NCBI RefSeq assembly: GCF_013409305.1
Contig: NZ_JACBZJ010000001.1
Location: forward strand, 868,001 to 932,000
Length of the DNA: 64,000 nucleotides
Origin: Cellulomonas soli
GTDB taxonomy: Bacteria > Actinomycetota > Actinomycetes > Actinomycetales > Cellulomonadaceae
Reading direction: 5' to 3'
The position numbers and the translations under genes were made by a program. The notes under the pieces were generated by a model. The model worked only from the letters and a program-made list of their open reading frames with translations, was not told the origin of the DNA and made no database searches. How positions within the stretch are numbered: position 1 is the stretch's first letter; every line of letters starts with the position of its first letter. Positions 1 to 11,583 of this stretch are shown piece after piece.

Positions 1-168
1 GACCCCGAACCCGCCTGCCGGTGCGAGCATCCCGGCCAGGCCGGTGCGCTGCGGGATGAGCGAGCGGTACGGCTCCTCGACCGGGCGCCCGACCTCGCGG
101 CCGCTCGCGTCCTTCGGGTCACGGGCCGGTTCGACGGACCTCGTCTCGTCCTTCGCGTCGTCAGTCAC
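1..168 (-). CDS. nuoI: NADH-quinone oxidoreductase subunit I, N-terminal part (partial)
   Basis: This is the first 56 codons of NuoI, cut by the window edge. NuoI carries two 4Fe-4S clusters in the peripheral arm of complex I; the cluster cysteines lie beyond this window. The visible N-terminus is acidic and ends in ...[14 protein letters not shown], typical of actinobacterial NuoI just before its membrane-facing helix. I chose the GTG at 168 because it is preceded by GAAGGAGGT at good spacing, and it overlaps the end of nuoH by 8 bases. It continues the order nuoA to nuoH on the minus strand. The identification rests on gene order and the short N-terminal match. Confidence 0.85.
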   Translation of the reverse strand, partial: MTDDAKDETRSVEPARDPKDASGREVGRPVEEPYRSLIPQRTGLAGMLAPAGGFGV

Positions 169-1543
169 CGTGCACCTCCTTCGGGGTCTGCGGTCCGGAG
201 CCGTCGGAGGCGTCCGACGACGGGGAGGCGGCGGCCATCGCCGCGGCGGCCTGACGAGCCTTGCGCGGCGAGGGCGGGAGCACCTGGCCGGGCAGCGGCG
301 GCACCGGGTAGCCGGCGGCGAACGGGTCGATGACGACGGGCTCGCGCGGGGCCGTCCCGCCGGGCGGTGCGGGCTTCTTCTCGGGCACGAGGAAGGAGAC
401 GACCAGCGCGGCCAGCACCACGCCGGCGAGCACGAAGAGCACGGTGCGCAGGTCCCAGCCGGAGAACTGCCGGACTCCCTGCACGATCGACACGCAGAAC
501 ACCCAGGTCAGCGCGGCGGGGATCAGCACCTTCCAGCCGAGCTTCATGAACTGGTCGTAGCGGAAGCGCAGGACCGAGCCGCGGATCCACACGAACACGA
601 ACATGAACAGCCACAGCTTGGCCAGGAACCACAGGACGGGCCACCAGCCGGTGTTGAACATGCCGTCGTTGATCGCCGACAGCGGCCACGGTGCGCGCCA
701 CCCGCCGAAGAACAACGTGGTCGCGACGGCCGAGACGTTGATCATGTTGATGTACTCGGCCAGGAAGAACCACGCGAACTTCATCGAGGAGTACTCGGTG
801 GTGTACCCGCCGACCAGCTCGCCCTCGGCCTCGGGGAGGTCGAACGGCAGGCGGTTCGTCTCACCGACCATCGAGATCACGTAGATGACGAACGCGGGTG
901 CCAGGGGCAGGAACCACCAGATCTGGGTCTGGGAGTCGACGATCTGCGAGGTCGACATCGAGCCGGCCATGATGAACACCGACACGAGCGAGAGGCCCAT
1001 GGCCAGCTCGTAGGAGATCACCTGGGCCGTCGACCGCACCCCGCCGAGCAGCGGATACGTCGAGTTGGACGACCAGCCGCCGAGCACGATGCCGTACACG
1101 CCCACCGACGCGCACGCCAGGATGTACAGCACCGCGACCGGGAAGTCGGTCAGCTGCAGCGGCGTGATCACGCCGAAGATGTTGACCTCGGGCCCGAACG
1201 GGATGACCGCGAACGTCAGCAGCGAGCAGAACACCGCGATCATCGGCGCGACGATGTAGACGAGCTTGTCGGCCGCCTTGACGGTGATGTCCTCCTTGAC
1301 CAGGAGCTTCATCGCGTCGGCCAGGGACTGCAGCAGGCCGAGGGGTCCGTGCACGTTCGGGCCGGGGCGCACCTGCATGCGGGCGACGACGCGGCGCTCG
1401 AACCAGATCGCGATGAGCACGCTGGTCAGCAGGAACACGATGATCGCGACGGCCTTGAGCAACCAGACCCAGAACACGTCCTGGCCGAAGTCGGCCACGA
1501 CCGGGGTCACGGCAGCCCCGTGCAGCGCGGCGGATGCGCTCAC
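161..1543 (-). CDS. nuoH: NADH-quinone oxidoreductase subunit H
   Basis: NuoH (ND1) is the membrane subunit that forms much of the quinone-binding chamber of complex I. The 460-residue protein has about eight hydrophobic segments. It shows the conserved loop [16 protein letters not shown] near residue 60 and the acidic loop with [14 protein letters not shown] around residue 270, both hallmarks of the family. A hydrophilic Pro/Ala-rich tail of roughly 70 residues follows the last membrane segment, longer than in E. coli NuoH. The GTG start at 1543 overlaps the nuoG stop (GTGA junction), which implies translational coupling. Confidence 0.95.
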   Translation of the reverse strand: MSASAALHGAAVTPVVADFGQDVFWVWLLKAVAIIVFLLTSVLIAIWFERRVVARMQVRPGPNVHGPLGLLQSLADAMKLLVKEDITVKAADKLVYIVAPMIAVFCSLLTFAVIPFGPEVNIFGVITPLQLTDFPVAVLYILACASVGVYGIVLGGWSSNSTYPLLGGVRSTAQVISYELAMGLSLVSVFIMAGSMSTSQIVDSQTQIWWFLPLAPAFVIYVISMVGETNRLPFDLPEAEGELVGGYTTEYSSMKFAWFFLAEYINMINVSAVATTLFFGGWRAPWPLSAINDGMFNTGWWPVLWFLAKLWLFMFVFVWIRGSVLRFRYDQFMKLGWKVLIPAALTWVFCVSIVQGVRQFSGWDLRTVLFVLAGVVLAALVVSFLVPEKKPAPPGGTAPREPVVIDPFAAGYPVPPLPGQVLPPSPRKARQAAAAMAAASPSSDASDGSGPQTPKEVHGD

Positions 1544-4166
1544 GCGTCGACCTCCTCGGCGACGGCGACCGTGGTGGTCGCGGCGGCGATGCGGACGACG
1601 TCGCCCGCGTCGGCGTGCAGGGTGTCGCGCACCGCGCTGCCGACCGCGTTGGTCGGCAACCACACGACGTGGTCGAGCATCGCGGTGACGGCCACCGGCA
1701 GGGTGATCGTGCCGGCGTCGGTGCTCACGGCGAGCGGCTCGCCGTCGGCGACGCCCGCGAGCTGCGCGGTCACCTCCGAGACCCGGGCGACCGGACGCTT
1801 GGCGGTTCCGGCGAGGAACGGCTCACCGGTCTGCAGCCGCCCGGCGTCGAGCAGCTGGTGCCAGGTGGCCAGGACGGCCGTGCCCGCGGCGACGGCCGGC
1901 GGCTCGGCCGGCTCGACGCCGGGCGCGTCCACGCGGGCGCCGTCCCAGCCGCCGATCTGGTCGAGCTCGTCGTGCACCGCGGTGAGCGTGGGCAGCCCGA
2001 GCTCGGCGCCCAGGGCGTCGGCGAGCAGGTCGAGCACCCGGTGGTCGGGCATCGCCGTGGTGGCCAGGGCCTGCGGGAACGGGCGCGGACGCCCCTCCCA
2101 CGTGACGAACGTGCCGGGCTTCTCGACCGGCGGGGCGACGGGCAGCACCACGTCGGCTGCGTCGGTGACCTCGGAGCGGCGCACCTCGAGCGCGACGACG
2201 AAGGGAGCGACGGTCAGAGCCTCGCGGGCGAGCACCGGGTCGGGCAGGTCGGCGATCTCGACGCCACCGACGACCAGGGCACCGAGCCCACCCGAGGCCG
2301 AGGCCTGCAGGATCTGCGTGACCGAGCGTCCGGGCGTGTCGGGCAGGTGCTCGACCCCCCACGCGGCAGCCAGGTCGACCCGGGCGGCCGAGTCGGCCAC
2401 CGGACGACCGCCGGGCAGCAGCGTCGGCAGCGCGCCGGCCTCGACGGCCCCGCGCTCCCCCGCACGGCGCGGGACCCAGGCGATCCGGGCCCCGGTGCGT
2501 GCCGCGAGCCGCAGCGCGGCCGAGTAGGCGCCGACCGAGCCGGCCAGCCGCTCACCCACGAGCACGACGGCCCCGGGCTTCGCCAGCGCGGTCGCGGCGT
2601 CCGTCAGCAGCTCGTCGTCGGCGTCGGTGCCGATCGCGTCGAGGACCTCCGCCTCGGTGCCCGGTGCGGCCGGCAGCAGCACGCCGTCGAGCCGCTCCAG
2701 GCCGCGGCTGGCCAGCGCGGCGACCGACAGCACGGTCGTCCGCCCCGCACGCACGCCGTTGCGCAGCCGCAGGAACGTGATGCCGGCCTCCTCCTCGGCC
2801 TCCAGGCCGACGAGCAGCACCGCGGGCGCCTGCTCCAGGTCGCCGAACGTCACCTGCAGCGTGCGGCCGGCGACGGCATGAGCGAGGAACGCCTCCTCCT
2901 CGTCCGAGTGCGGGCGGGCACGGAAGTCGACGTCGTTCGTGCCGAGCGCGACGCGGGCGAACTTGCCGTACGCGTAGGCGTCCTCGAGCGTGAGCCGACC
3001 GCCCGGGAGCACGCCGACCCCGACGGCCGGCTCGGCGGCGTCCACCGGGGCCAGCGCAGCGCGCAGGCCTTCGGCCGCGACGTCGAGCGCCTCGACCCAG
3101 CTGGCCGGTTCGAGCTCGCCGCGCGTGCCGTCGGCGTTGCGCGCACGCACCAGCGGCGTGGTGATGCGGTCCGGTGCGGACTGCCAGGCGAACGCGAAGC
3201 GGTCCTTGTCGGTGATCCACTCCTGGTTGACCGCCGGGTCGTCGCCGGCCAGGCGGCGCAGCACGACGCCGCGGCGGTGGTCGACACGGATCGCCGAGCC
3301 GCACGAGTCGTGCTCGGAGACGCCCGGCGTGGAGACCAGGTCGAACGGCCGCGCGCGGAACCGGTAGGCCGCACCCGTGAGGGCGCCGACCGGGCAGATC
3401 TGCACGGTGTTGCCCGAGAAGTAGGAGGCGAACGGACGCCCGGAGGCGTCGATCGCGGAGGCACCCGAGGGCACGTCGCCCGCGAAGCCCAGGACCTCGG
3501 TGTCGAACGTGCCGATCTGCTGCTGCGCACCGCGCTTCTGCAGGTCGATGAACACGTCGCCGGCGATCTCCTCGGAGAACCGGGTGCACCGCTGGCACAG
3601 CACGCAGCGCTCCCGGTCGATGAGGATCTGCGTCGAGATCGCCACCGGCTTGGGGTACGTGCGCTTGATGTCGACGAACCGGGTGCTGGAGCGCCCGTTC
3701 GACATGGCCTGGTTCTGCAGGGGGCACTCGCCGCCCTTGTCGCAGACCGGGCAGTCGAGCGGGTGGTTGATGAGCAGCAGCTCCATCACGCCGTGCTGGG
3801 CCTTGTCGGCCACGGCGGACGTGCGCTGCGTGCGGACGACCATGCCCGGGGTCGCCTCGAGCGTGCAGGAGGCCTGCGGCTTGGGCATGGGGCGGACGTT
3901 GCCCTCGCGGTCGGGCACGGCGACCTCGACGAGGCACTGCCGGCACGCGCCCGCGGGGGCGAGCAGCGGGTGGTCGCAGAACCGCGGGATCGAGATGCCG
4001 AGCTGCTCGGCGGCGCGGATGACGAGCGTGCCCTTGGCCACGGTCGTCTCGACGTCGTCGATCGTCAGCGTCACGGTCGCGGCCGGCTCGACCGCTGCCG
4101 GCGCCGGGGCGTCCGGCACGAGCGGCGTCGAGGCGGCGGCGCGGCCGGGACGCGGGGACGTGATCG

Positions 4167-4170
<4 letters not shown>
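1540..4170 (-). CDS. nuoG: NADH-quinone oxidoreductase subunit G
   Basis: NuoG is the large iron-sulfur subunit that passes electrons from NuoE/F toward NuoI and NuoB. The 876-residue protein has an Ala/Pro-rich lead, then a ferredoxin-like 2Fe-2S domain (FCDHPLL...ACRQC...), then the 4Fe-4S motifs [17 protein letters not shown] and [12 protein letters not shown], and a C-terminal molybdopterin-oxidoreductase-like fold without visible cofactor function. Length fits the family. The ATG at 4170 is chosen over upstream in-frame codons because it forms an ATGA overlap with nuoF and precedes the conserved domain by a normal distance. Confidence 0.95.
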
Positions 4171-5503
<1,333 letters not shown>

Positions 5504-5504
<1 letters not shown>

Positions 5505-6373
5505 CACGACTCCTTCGCGGCGTCGGTGGACTTCTTGGTGCGGCGAGCCTTGGGCGAGCTGTCGGCCGGTGTCGTGGCCGGGCGCTCCGCGCTGGACTGC
5601 TTCCCGCCGGTCTTCGGCGCGGTAGCCGCGGCCGGCGCCTGAGCCGGCGCCGCGGCGGCGGGTGCACCGGGCACCGGCGCCGTCCAGCCGTGCTCGGCGG
5701 CCAGCCGCGCACCGCGCAGCGTCGCCTCACCGGCGCCGGGGCCCTCGTCGGCCCGTCCGTCGGTGAACCCGGCCAGCACCCGCGAGACCTCCTTGAAGGA
5801 GGCCACCGAGTCCGGCCCACGCGTCGGCCGCACCGGCTTGCCGGCCCGCAGGTCGTCGACCACGGCCTTCGCCGAGTCCGGCGTCTGGTTGTCGAAGAAC
5901 TCCCAGTTGACCATCACCACGGGCGCGTAGTCGCACGCCGCGTTGCACTCGACGCGCTCGAGCGTGACGGCGCCGTCCTCGGTCGTCTCGTCGTGCCCGA
6001 TGCCCAGGTGGTCGGTCAGCTCCTCCCAGATGGCGTCGCCGCCCATGACGCCGCACAGCGTGTTCGTGCACACGCCCACGGTGTACTCGCCGTTGGGGTG
6101 GCGCTTGTACTGCGTGTAGAACGTCGCGACCGCCGACACCTCGGCGGTCGTCAGGCCCAGCGTCGCGGCGCAGAACGCGATGCCGCGCGGCGAGACGTAG
6201 CCGTCCTCGGCCTGCACCAGGTGCAGCATCGGCAGCAGCGCGGAACGCTCCTGCGGGTAGCGCGCGACGATCGCCGCGGCGTCGGCGGCGAGGCGCTCAC
6301 GCGTGGCCTCGTCGTAGCCCGTGGCGTGCCGGGCGCCGGGCGTGCGCCCGGCCGGAGCCTGTTCGACGGACAT
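5504..6373 (-). CDS. nuoE: NADH-quinone oxidoreductase subunit E with long C-terminal tail
   Basis: NuoE is the 24-kDa thioredoxin-like subunit with a 2Fe-2S cluster next to NuoF. The ligands are visible as VCTNTLCGV and, about 40 residues later, ECNAACDYAP. The core ends near residue 180. A further tail of about 100 residues is rich in Ala, Pro and finally Lys (KARRTKKSTD), a low-complexity extension longer than in enteric NuoE but of a type seen in actinobacteria. The ATG at 6373 overlaps the nuoD stop as ATGA, so the in-frame sequence upstream is not used. Confidence 0.93.
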
Positions 6374-7722
6374 CAGCGGTCCACCCCTCCCAGCACGGGG
6401 TCGAGCGAGGCCACCGAGACGACGACGTCGGCCACCTGGCCGCCCTCGCACATCATCGAGACGGCCTGCAGGTTGTTGAACGACGGGTCACGGAAGTGCG
6501 CGCGGTACGGCTTGGTGCCGCCGTCGGAGACCAGGTGCACGCCCAGCTCGCCGCGCGGGTGCTCGACGGTCTGGAACACCTGCCCGGCCGGGACCCGGAA
6601 GCCCTCGGTGACCAGCTTGAAGTGGTGGATCAGGGCCTCCATCGAGGTGCCCATGATCTCCTTGATGTGGTCGAGCGAGTTGCCCATGCCGTCGGCGCCG
6701 ACGGCCAGCTGTGCCGGCCAGGCCACCTTCTTGTCGGCGACCATCACCGGTCCGGCACCCATCGCCTGCAGGCGGTCGAGGGTCTGCTCGACAATCCGCA
6801 TCGACTGGTAGCACTCCTCGAACCGCAGCACGATCCGCGCCCACGCGTCGGCGTCGGTCGAGGTCGGCACGTCGAAGTCGTACGTCTCGTAGCCGCAGTA
6901 CGGGTCGGCCTTGCGCACGTCGTAGGGCAGGCCCGACGAGCGCAGCACCGGGCCGGTCATGCCGAGCGCCATGCAGGCGGCCAGGCTCAGGTTCGCGATG
7001 CCCTTGGTCCGCAGGTGCAGGATCGGGTTGGCCATCATGAGGTCCTCGAGCTGCCCGAGGTAGTGCCGCACCGTCACGAGGGCCTCGCGCACCGCGTCGA
7101 CCGCACCCGGGGGGATGTCCTGCGCGACGCCGCCGGGGCGGATGTACGCGTGGTTCATGCGCAGCCCGGTGACGAGCTCGAAGATCTTGAGGATCTCCTC
7201 GCGGGCGGTGAACCCGGTCGTCATGACGGTTGTCGCACCGAGCTCGTTGCCCGCGGTGGCCAGGCACACCAGGTGCGAGGCGATCCGGTTGAGCTCCATC
7301 ATCAGCACCCGGATGACGGTGGCCCGCTCCGGGACGTCGTCGGTGATGCCGAGCAGCTTCTCGATCGCCAGGCAGTACGCGGCCTCCTGGAACAGCGGGG
7401 CCACGTAGTCCATGCGGGTGCAGAAGGTCACGCCCTGGGTCCAGGTGCGGAACTCCATGTTCTTCTCGATGCCCGTGTGCAGGTAGCCGATACCGGCACG
7501 GGCCTCGGTCACGGTCTCGCCGTCGATCTCGAGCATGAGCCGCAGCACGCCGTGCGTCGACGGGTGCTGGGGGCCCATGTTGACGACGATGCGCTCCTCG
7601 CCGAGGCGCGCAGCCTCCTCGGCGATCTCCGACCAGTCGCCGCCGGACGCCTCGAAGGACGGGACCGCGTTCGTGTCGCCGTCGGAGACGTGACCTGTCG
7701 CGTGGGGGGTCTGGGTGCTCAT
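6373..7722 (-). CDS. nuoD: NADH-quinone oxidoreductase subunit D
   Basis: NuoD is the 49-kDa subunit, related to hydrogenase large subunits, that lines the quinone pocket together with NuoB. The 449-residue protein contains the signature [14 protein letters not shown] near residue 50 and the C-terminal quinone-site segment around SFNNLQ. As expected for complex I, it lacks the nickel-binding cysteines of hydrogenases. The start at ATG 7722 overlaps the nuoC stop (ATGA). The protein is full length and shows nothing unusual. Confidence 0.96.
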   Translation of the reverse strand: MSTQTPHATGHVSDGDTNAVPSFEASGGDWSEIAEEAARLGEERIVVNMGPQHPSTHGVLRLMLEIDGETVTEARAGIGYLHTGIEKNMEFRTWTQGVTFCTRMDYVAPLFQEAAYCLAIEKLLGITDDVPERATVIRVLMMELNRIASHLVCLATAGNELGATTVMTTGFTAREEILKIFELVTGLRMNHAYIRPGGVAQDIPPGAVDAVREALVTVRHYLGQLEDLMMANPILHLRTKGIANLSLAACMALGMTGPVLRSSGLPYDVRKADPYCGYETYDFDVPTSTDADAWARIVLRFEECYQSMRIVEQTLDRLQAMGAGPVMVADKKVAWPAQLAVGADGMGNSLDHIKEIMGTSMEALIHHFKLVTEGFRVPAGQVFQTVEHPRGELGVHLVSDGGTKPYRAHFRDPSFNNLQAVSMMCEGGQVADVVVSVASLDPVLGGVDR

Positions 7723-8438
7723 CAGCTGTACGACCTCCGCTGGTCGGGGGGCGGCACGGTGGCGCCCTTGTACTCGACCGGGATGCCACCGAGCGGGTAG
7801 TCCTTGCGCTGCGGGTGGCCGGGCCAGTCGTCGGGCATCTGGATGCGGGCCAGGGCGGGGTGCCCGTCGAACACGATGCCGAAGAAGTCGTACGTCTCGC
7901 GCTCGTGCCAGTCGTTGGCCGGGTACACGGTCGTCGTCGACGGGATGTGCGCGTCACCGTCGGGGGCCGCGACCTCGAACCGTAGGCGGCGCCCGTGCGT
8001 CACCGAGACCACGTGGTAGACGGCGTGCAGCTCACGACCGGTCTCGTTCGGGTAGTGCACGCCCGAGACGCCCAGGCTCAGCTCGAACCGCAGGTCCGGG
8101 TCGTCGCGCAGCGCCTGCGCGACCTCGACGACGTGCTCGCGCGCGACGTGCAGCGTGAGCTCCTCGCGGTCGACGACCACGGCCTCGACCGCGTTCGCGA
8201 AACCGGTACCCGACTCGTCGAGCACCTCGGTCAGCACGTCGACGACCTCGTCGAACCAGCCGCCGTACGGACGCTCGCTCGGACCGGGCAGCGTGACCGT
8301 GGTGACCAGGCCGCCGTAGCCGGAGGTGTCGCCCGTGCCCTGCACGCCGAACATGCCGGTACGGACCTCGACCACCGGGAAGGTCGTGCGACCGGCGGCG
8401 TCGACCGCGTCCACCTCGTTGCCCTTCTCGTCGGTCAT
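7722..8438 (-). CDS. nuoC: NADH-quinone oxidoreductase subunit C
   Basis: NuoC is the 30-kDa peripheral-arm subunit that packs against NuoD. The 238-residue product carries the family signature [16 protein letters not shown] near residue 190, followed by the conserved KDYPLGG. An N-terminal stretch of about 55 residues before the domain is richer in Gly and Thr, as in other actinobacterial NuoC proteins. It is a separate gene here, not fused to nuoD as in enterics. ATG 8438 overlaps the nuoB stop by 4 bases. Confidence 0.94.
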   Translation of the reverse strand: MTDEKGNEVDAVDAAGRTTFPVVEVRTGMFGVQGTGDTSGYGGLVTTVTLPGPSERPYGGWFDEVVDVLTEVLDESGTGFANAVEAVVVDREELTLHVAREHVVEVAQALRDDPDLRFELSLGVSGVHYPNETGRELHAVYHVVSVTHGRRLRFEVAAPDGDAHIPSTTTVYPANDWHERETYDFFGIVFDGHPALARIQMPDDWPGHPQRKDYPLGGIPVEYKGATVPPPDQRRSYS

Positions 8439-8986
8439 CGCAGCAGGCCCGTCATGTGCGAGGTCGGCGTGGCCTCGAGCGCGGCGGCCTCGGCGGCGGC
8501 GGCGATCTCGCGGCGGTTCTTGCCGAGCGGCTCGTCCTGGATCTGCGCGTGCAGCGTGAGGATCGCGTTGATCAGCATCTCCGGGCGCGGCGGGCAGCCC
8601 GGCAGGTAGATGTCCACCGGCACGACGTGGTCCACGCCCTGCACGATGGCGTAGTTGTTGAACATCCCGCCGGACGACGCGCACACACCCATCGACAGGA
8701 CCCACTTCGGCCCGGCCATCTGGTCGTAGACCTGGCGGACGATCGGCGCCATCTTCTGGCTCACGCGCCCCGCCACGATCATCAGGTCGGACTGGCGCGG
8801 CGAGGCACGGAAGACCTCCATGCCGAACCGGGAGATGTCGAACCGGCTGCCGCCGGTGGCCATCATCTCGATCGCGCAGCAGGCCAGACCGAACGTCACC
8901 GGCCACAGCGAGGACTTGCGGAAGTAGCCGACGAGGTCCTCGACCGTCGTGAGCAGGAATCCCGAGGGTGCTTCTTCGAGGCCCAT
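8435..8986 (-). CDS. nuoB: NADH-quinone oxidoreductase subunit B
   Basis: NuoB holds the terminal 4Fe-4S cluster N2, which reduces quinone. The 183-residue protein shows the paired cysteines in LACCAIEMM, a third in [18 protein letters not shown] and a fourth in PGCPPRPE, the complete ligand set. The start ATG 8986 follows AAGGAGGGC. A 66-base gap separates it from nuoA, the widest junction in this part of the operon, and no terminator was seen in it. Confidence 0.96.
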   Translation of the reverse strand: MGLEEAPSGFLLTTVEDLVGYFRKSSLWPVTFGLACCAIEMMATGGSRFDISRFGMEVFRASPRQSDLMIVAGRVSQKMAPIVRQVYDQMAGPKWVLSMGVCASSGGMFNNYAIVQGVDHVVPVDIYLPGCPPRPEMLINAILTLHAQIQDEPLGKNRREIAAAAEAAALEATPTSHMTGLLR

Positions 8987-9052
8987 GTCAGCCCTCCTTG
9001 CGGGTCGGGACGAGCGTGCGTGCGTGTGCAGGTGCGGGTGCCGTCGGTCGGA

Positions 9053-9415
9053 TCAGTCCCACTCGAAACCGCCCCGGCGCCACTCGTACACGAACGGGAC
9101 CGTGATGATCACCAGGAACGCCATCATCGCCACGAGCCCGAACATCGCCAGGTCGGCGAAGCTCACGGCCCACGGGTAGAGGAAGACGACCTCGATGTCG
9201 AACACGATGAAGGTCATGGCGACCAGGTAGTACTTCACCGGGAACCGGCCGCCACCGATCGCGTGCGGGGTCGGCTGGATGCCGCACTCGTACGCCTCGA
9301 GCTTGGCGCGGTTGTACCGCTTGGGGCCCAGGATCGCGCTGGCACCCACGCCGCCGAGCGCGAGGACCGCGGCGATGCCCATCAGCACCAGGACGGGAAT
9401 GAACGGGTTGGTCAT
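9053..9415 (-). CDS. nuoA: NADH-quinone oxidoreductase subunit A
   Basis: NuoA (ND3) is a small three-helix membrane subunit that helps form the quinone tunnel of complex I. The 120-residue protein has a hydrophobic N-terminal helix, the conserved loop with YECGI (the cysteine of the ND3 loop), and two C-terminal helices. GAGGAGG precedes ATG 9415. It is the first nuo gene, but it lies only 34 bases after the menJ-like gene on the same strand, so nuo is probably transcribed from the promoter before that gene. Confidence 0.95.
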   Translation of the reverse strand: MTNPFIPVLVLMGIAAVLALGGVGASAILGPKRYNRAKLEAYECGIQPTPHAIGGGRFPVKYYLVAMTFIVFDIEVVFLYPWAVSFADLAMFGLVAMMAFLVIITVPFVYEWRRGGFEWD

Positions 9416-9449
9416 CGCGCAGGCCTCCTCGGCGCTGAGGTGCGGGTGG

Positions 9450-10757
9450 TCATGCTGCGGGTGCGATCCGTGCGAGCCCGGCGATGACCCGGTCGACGAC
9501 GTCGCCGCCGCGGGGTTCGTAGCAGTCCGACAGGAGCTTGAGGGTGAAGCGCATCACGAGCGGGCGGGGCAGGCCGTAGCGGGTGCAGATGCGCATGACC
9601 TCAGGGTGCTCGATGAGCCGGACGAAGACGCGGCCGAGCGTGTAGTACCCGCCCAGGTCGTCCTTCATCCTGCGCTCGTAGGTCGCGAACGCGCGCTCGC
9701 GACCGGCGGCCGTGCCGCGGGCCAGCCCCTGCGCGATCGCGTCGGCGGCGACCCGGCCGGCCTGCAGGCCGTACGCGATGCCCTCGCCGTTGAACGGGCT
9801 GATCATGCCGGCGGCGTCACCGGCGAGCATCAGGCCCTGGCCGTACAGCGGACCCCTGTTGAAGCCCATCGGCAGCGCGGCCCCACGGACCTCGCCGACC
9901 TGGTTCTCGGGGGTGAACTCCCACTCGGCGGGCGCGTTGGCCATCCAGGCGGCGAACAGGGCCTTGTAGTCGACCTTGGTCGCGGCCGCCGTCGAGCTCA
10001 CCGAACCGAGACCGACGTTGGCGGTGCCGTCACCGAGGGAGAAGATCCAGCCGTAGCCCGGCATGAGGTTCGAGCGGTGCGGCTCGCCGTCCCACAGCTC
10101 GAGGTGCGACTCCATCCAGGGGTCCTCGTGGCGCGGCGTGCGGAAGTAGGTACGGACGGCCACGCCCATCGGACGGTCGTCGCGCTTCTGCAGACCCATG
10201 CCGGTCGCCAGCCGGGCCGAGACACCGTCCGCCGCGACGACCACCGGGGCGCGGTAGACGACCTCGTCGCCGTCCCTGCGTCCGTCGGCGTCGACCGGGC
10301 GGGCCGTCACGCCGACGACGCGGCCGGTGCGCTCGTCGCGCACGGGGCCGGTGACCATGGTGCGCTCGAGGAGCTTGGCGCCCGCGGCCTGCGCGTGCGT
10401 GGCGAGCAGGTGGTCGAACGACATGCGCGCCCTGGCCAGCCCGAAGGACGGGTAGCTCGAGATCTCCGGCCACGGCAGCTCGATGCGGTGCCCGCCGCCG
10501 ATCACGCGCAGACCCCGGTTGCGGATCCAGCCGTCCTGCTCGTCGATCGGCACGCCCATGCGGACCAGCTCGGCCACCGCACGGGGCGTCAGGCCGTCGC
10601 CGCAGATCTTGTCGCGGGGGAACGAGGCCTTGTCGAGCAGGAGCACCTGGAGGCCCGCGGCGGCGCAGTGGTAGGCCGCGCTCGCACCCGCCGGACCTGC
10701 GCCCACGACGATGACGTCCGCGTCATCGTGCGTTGCTCCCAGCACCGGTCGCTCCAT
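9450..10757 (-). CDS. menJ: Geranylgeranyl reductase family FAD oxidoreductase (menaquinone reductase-like)
   Basis: This 435-residue flavoprotein belongs to the geranylgeranyl reductase family. It begins with the Rossmann motif VIVVGAGPAGASAAYH and has the second FAD motif LAGDAAGMISPFNGEGIAYG near residue 310. In mycobacteria the relative MenJ reduces one double bond of the menaquinone side chain, and the setting here (menG upstream, nuo downstream) supports that role, but a reductase of other isoprenoids cannot be excluded. The 34-base gap to nuoA suggests one operon. The ATG directly abuts a palindrome resembling a Rex operator. Confidence 0.82.
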   Translation of the reverse strand: MERPVLGATHDDADVIVVGAGPAGASAAYHCAAAGLQVLLLDKASFPRDKICGDGLTPRAVAELVRMGVPIDEQDGWIRNRGLRVIGGGHRIELPWPEISSYPSFGLARARMSFDHLLATHAQAAGAKLLERTMVTGPVRDERTGRVVGVTARPVDADGRRDGDEVVYRAPVVVAADGVSARLATGMGLQKRDDRPMGVAVRTYFRTPRHEDPWMESHLELWDGEPHRSNLMPGYGWIFSLGDGTANVGLGSVSSTAAATKVDYKALFAAWMANAPAEWEFTPENQVGEVRGAALPMGFNRGPLYGQGLMLAGDAAGMISPFNGEGIAYGLQAGRVAADAIAQGLARGTAAGRERAFATYERRMKDDLGGYYTLGRVFVRLIEHPEVMRICTRYGLPRPLVMRFTLKLLSDCYEPRGGDVVDRVIAGLARIAPAA

Positions 10758-10775
10758 TTGTGACGGCGTTCACTT
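10758..10775. promoter_or_regulatory. Candidate Rex operator before menJ-nuo
   Basis: The site reads TTGTGA-CGGCGT-TCACTT, matching the Rex operator form TGTGA-N6-TCACA at nine of the ten core positions. It lies between the menJ-like start codon and a candidate -10 box, where a bound repressor would block transcription. Rex itself is encoded at 31694-32320, and nuo is a known Rex target in Streptomyces. Binding here is inference. Confidence 0.6.
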
Positions 10776-10787
10776 ACGGCTGGACCG

Positions 10788-10821
10788 AGTTTATCGACCG
10801 GTCAACCCACTGTCTTGGAAG
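10788..10821 (-). promoter_or_regulatory. Candidate promoter of menJ-nuo
   Basis: On the minus strand a -10-like TAAACT (10793-10788) follows, after 17 bases, AAGACA, a partial match to TTGACA. The predicted start of transcription falls just upstream of the Rex-like palindrome. The assignment is by inspection only. Confidence 0.4.
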
Positions 10822-10828
10822 GCTTTCC

Positions 10829-11524
10829 TTACTCGGGACGAACCGCCCTGTGCAGGGCCACGATGCCACCTGAGAGGTTCCGGAACCCCACCTGTGACCA
10901 GCCCGCCCGGACGAGCATCCGGCCGAGCTCCTGCTGGTCGGGCCACTCCCGGATCGTCTCGGCCAGGTAGACGTACGCGTCCGGCTCCTTGGACACCGCG
11001 CGGGCCACCGGCGGCAGCGCGCGCATGAGGTACTCGGTGTAGACCGTACGGAACGGCGCCCACGTCGGCCGTGAGAACTCGCACACGACCAGTCGTCCGC
11101 CCGGGCGTGTCACCCGCATCATCTCGGCCAGCGCCGCCGGCACGTCCGTGACGTTGCGCAGGCCGAACGAGATCGTCACCGCGTCGAACGAGGCGTCCGC
11201 GAACGGCAGGTGCAGCGCGTCCCCCGCCACGAAGGACAGGTCCGGGCGCCGACGCTTGCCGACCGCGAGCATGCCCGTCGACAGGTCGCACGGGACCACG
11301 CGCACGCCCGCGTCCGCCAGCGGCTCGCTCGACGTGCCGGTGCCCGCCGCGAGGTCGAGCACGGTCTGCCCCGGCTCGGCCGCGACCGCCCGCAACGTCT
11401 CGCGCCGCCAGGCCCGGTCCTGGCCGAGCGACACCACGTCGTTGGTCAGGTCGTACTTGCGGGCGATCCCGTCGAACATCGCGGCGACGTCGCGGGGGTC
11501 CTTCTCCAGGCCGGCACGAGACAT
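10829..11524 (-). CDS. menG: Demethylmenaquinone methyltransferase
   Basis: MenG (UbiE family) methylates demethylmenaquinone with SAM in the last step of menaquinone synthesis. The 231-residue protein has the family N-terminus with [14 protein letters not shown], the SAM-binding motif [12 protein letters not shown], and the downstream block [10 protein letters not shown]. The ATG at 11524 is preceded at exactly 6 bases by TGCGACGAT and has no Shine-Dalgarno, suggesting a leaderless mRNA. It is divergent from menF with about 60 bases between start codons. Confidence 0.93.
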   Translation of the reverse strand: MSRAGLEKDPRDVAAMFDGIARKYDLTNDVVSLGQDRAWRRETLRAVAAEPGQTVLDLAAGTGTSSEPLADAGVRVVPCDLSTGMLAVGKRRRPDLSFVAGDALHLPFADASFDAVTISFGLRNVTDVPAALAEMMRVTRPGGRLVVCEFSRPTWAPFRTVYTEYLMRALPPVARAVSKEPDAYVYLAETIREWPDQQELGRMLVRAGWSQVGFRNLSGGIVALHRAVRPE

Positions 11525-11539
11525 GGGCCCATCGTCGCA
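11525..11539 (-). promoter_or_regulatory. Extended -10 type element of menG (leaderless)
   Basis: TGCGACGAT ends 6 bases before the menG ATG on the minus strand. The same arrangement precedes the histidine phosphatase and the acuC-like gene. It is read as an extended -10 element giving a transcript that starts at or next to the ATG. Confidence 0.4.
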
Positions 11540-11569
11540 GGTCTGGCGGGCTGGTCCGTGCAGCAGGCA

Positions 11570-11583
11570 TACCCTGGAGGGCG
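11570..11583 (+). promoter_or_regulatory. -10 element of menF
   Basis: TACCCT (11570-11575) lies 8 bases before the menF ATG and is followed by GGAGGGCG. The transcript may therefore be leaderless or have a one- to two-base leader; GGAGG could alternatively act as a ribosome site on a longer transcript. Confidence 0.4.

Noticed and set aside
5505..5507. GTG directly before the nuoF ATG as start
   Set aside because: It would stand only two bases after GGAG; the next codon, ATG, has proper spacing and the usual ATGA overlap.
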